Position numbers and translations under genes: made by a program. A DNA stretch of 7,558 nucleotides from positions 1 through 7,558 of the forward strand of contig JBNMFK010000188.1 in NCBI GenBank assembly GCA_051269965.1. Direction: 5' to 3'. The notes below the pieces were generated by a model that worked only from the letters and a program-made list of their open reading frames with translations, was not told the DNA's origin and made no database searches. Shown one piece after another: positions 6,856-7,558 of this stretch (positions are counted from its first letter, which is position 1; every line of letters starts with the position of its first letter). This DNA comes from Arcticibacterium sp051269965. Its GTDB lineage: Bacteria; Bacteroidota; Bacteroidia; Cytophagales; Spirosomataceae.

Positions 6856-7200
6856 CTAGGCAAAACTTCGCAATACCTCATATTTCCGCCTTCTACTTAC
6901 TTTTATCTTTTCGCCAGAACTAAGAATTATGAATACTTCAGTATTTTGATTTAATACCTCCCTAACATGTCTTTTATTGACTATCACTCCCTTTCTAGGG
7001 ATAAAGAAAGCATCGGTATGTTCTAGTTTTTCAGCATAGTGTTTCAGCGTAAAGGCGGTCAAAAAATTCTTCTCTTCATTTAAAAAGACTTTGGTATAAT
7101 TTCCAAACTCACTTTTAAAATGTGTGATACTGGCAAAAGGAACTTTCTTTTTGCCGTAGTCAAAAATGATGGTGTTTGCTGTTATTGTAGAGGTTTTCAT
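6856..7200 (-). CDS. Stand-alone LytTR-type DNA-binding protein
   Basis: The 114-residue protein is essentially one LytTR DNA-binding domain, the beta-strand-rich fold found at the C-terminus of LytR/AgrA-type response regulators. The signature runs across residues 20-106: FASITHFKSEFGNYTKVFL (22-40, the usual I-x-E-x-x-x-NYT region), the TLKHYAEKLE helix (51-60), FFIPRKGVIVNKRHV (65-79, family RxxxxVN.x.V) and LSSGEKIKVSRRRK (93-106, the usual G-x-x-IPVSRR). There is no receiver domain, membrane segment or other sensor, and no histidine kinase next to it in the window. It probably acts as a transcription factor that senses or partners with something encoded elsewhere, or that is controlled by its own level. 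Targets are unknown; its own upstream region and the ligA gap are possible. Start at ATG 7200: the ATG at 7207 is out of frame and closes at once. Confidence 0.88.
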   Translation of the reverse strand: MKTSTITANTIIFDYGKKKVPFASITHFKSEFGNYTKVFLNEEKNFLTAFTLKHYAEKLEHTDAFFIPRKGVIVNKRHVREVLNQNTEVFIILSSGEKIKVSRRRKYEVLRSFA

Positions 7201-7320
7201 GGTTTCATTTGTTAAATTTTGGATAAAAAAAATATCATTGAGTATAGGCTATAACTATTGGGACTAGAAATTCATATCCCTTATAACACTAGTCAAACTT
7301 AAGCCACAAACTAACACAAG
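7201..7320. other. Intergenic region upstream of the LytTR gene
   Basis: These 120 bases contain no ORF worth calling. Two signals stand out: a short palindrome at 7243-7253 (TATAG-G-CTATA), and TAAGTTTG on the minus strand at 7301-7294, an exact TAnnTTTG match that could drive the LytTR gene with a leader of roughly 85-90 bases. A TTG upstream of it (7319-7317) is only 15 bases away, shorter than usual. Nothing else could be supported here. Confidence 0.4.
7294..7301 (-). promoter_or_regulatory. Possible -7 box for the LytTR gene
   Basis: TAAGTTTG on the minus strand fits the Bacteroidota -7 consensus exactly. The nearest -33-like TTG is too close (15-base spacer), so the assignment is weak. 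Confidence 0.25.
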
Positions 7321-7479
7321 ATGGATTATGTGTATGGATGGTACGACCCATTAAATACTTGGAAGGAAATGAGTTATATTAAATTTTTATCAAATAATAA
7401 GCTCTATATAAAGCCAATTAATGATCTCCCCTTCCTTCTAGATAAAGGAAGAGTTTCGCCCGTTCGAGGTCTAGCGTAA
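7321..7479 (+). CDS. Doubtful small ORF of 52 codons, unknown
   Basis: ATG 7321 to TAA 7477-7479 encodes a peptide starting MDYVYGWYDPLNTW and ending SPVRGLA. I do not recognise it and see no signal peptide or membrane segment. After the TAA the same frame stays open to the window edge (SVPDFDKTYLKEL onwards), so this may be the beginning of a longer gene broken by one nonsense codon, or a chance ORF in the region upstream of the LytTR gene. CTTCCTT (7431-7437) and AAGGAAG (7445-7451) form a perfect 7-bp hairpin within it. There is no clear ribosome site or plus-strand TAnnTTTG promoter. Confidence 0.25.
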   Translation: MDYVYGWYDPLNTWKEMSYIKFLSNNKLYIKPINDLPFLLDKGRVSPVRGLA

Positions 7480-7558
7480 AGTGTCCCAGATTTTGATAAA
7501 ACTTATTTAAAAGAGTTAAGATTTAACAGCAGGCCTATTCTCGGTAAAAAAAAAGTCG

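Noticed and set aside
7455..7480. GTTCGAGG resembling a tRNA T-loop
   Set aside because: No acceptor stem, anticodon arm or D arm can be formed around it.
1..7558. CRISPR arrays, rRNA or tRNA genes, toxin-antitoxin pairs
   Set aside because: No regularly spaced short repeats, RNA gene structure or paired small ORFs were seen on either strand.

Overview
The window looks like a chromosomal piece of a Bacteroidota bacterium, probably of Cytophagales/Flavobacteriia type. The DNA is AT-rich. There is a secreted multidomain metalloprotease of the kind common in that phylum, a stand-alone LytTR regulator, an IS4-family transposase with a DUF4372-like N-terminus, and a promoter-like TTTG-N19-GAAATTTGC upstream of ligA that is close to the Bacteroidota consensus (TTTG / TAnnTTTG). 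Strong Shine-Dalgarno sequences are absent, which also fits.

Layout from left to right. Bases 1-3190 (minus strand) hold 1063 codons of a very long secreted zinc metalloprotease whose 3' end lies outside the window. Its visible order is: signal peptide, propeptide, metzincin catalytic domain (HEVGHQFGMGH), a PKD/Ig-like domain, a KNH-like domain, a pre-peptidase-C-terminal-like (PPC-like) module, an Ig-like module, and the start of a second copy of the first PPC-associated segment. That segment is duplicated almost exactly at DNA level (1-226 versus 997-1222, offset 996 bp, in frame). Bases 3260-4700 are a complete IS4-family insertion sequence with 18-bp terminal inverted repeats and a 9-10 bp target duplication. 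It sits between ligA and the protease. Its transposase is interrupted near the C-terminus by a 16-nt GC-rich insertion. Bases 4721-6766 (minus) are a full-length NAD+-dependent DNA ligase, ligA. Bases 6856-7200 (minus) are a small LytTR DNA-binding protein. Bases 7201-7558 are mostly non-coding, with a doubtful 52-codon ORF and continuing open frame on the plus strand.

The genes do not form one pathway. LytTR, ligA and the protease all point left. ligA appears to have its own promoter in the 89-bp gap behind the LytTR gene. The IS inserted just past the ligA stop and upstream of the protease, so it separates the protease from ligA read-through and may have altered protease expression. I see no CRISPR array, rRNA, tRNA or defence island. 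The most unusual points are the near-identical in-frame repeat in the protease and the transposase interruption, which creates an in-frame CTT-TGA resembling the prfB +1 frameshift site. I do not see a convincing wholly new biological system.
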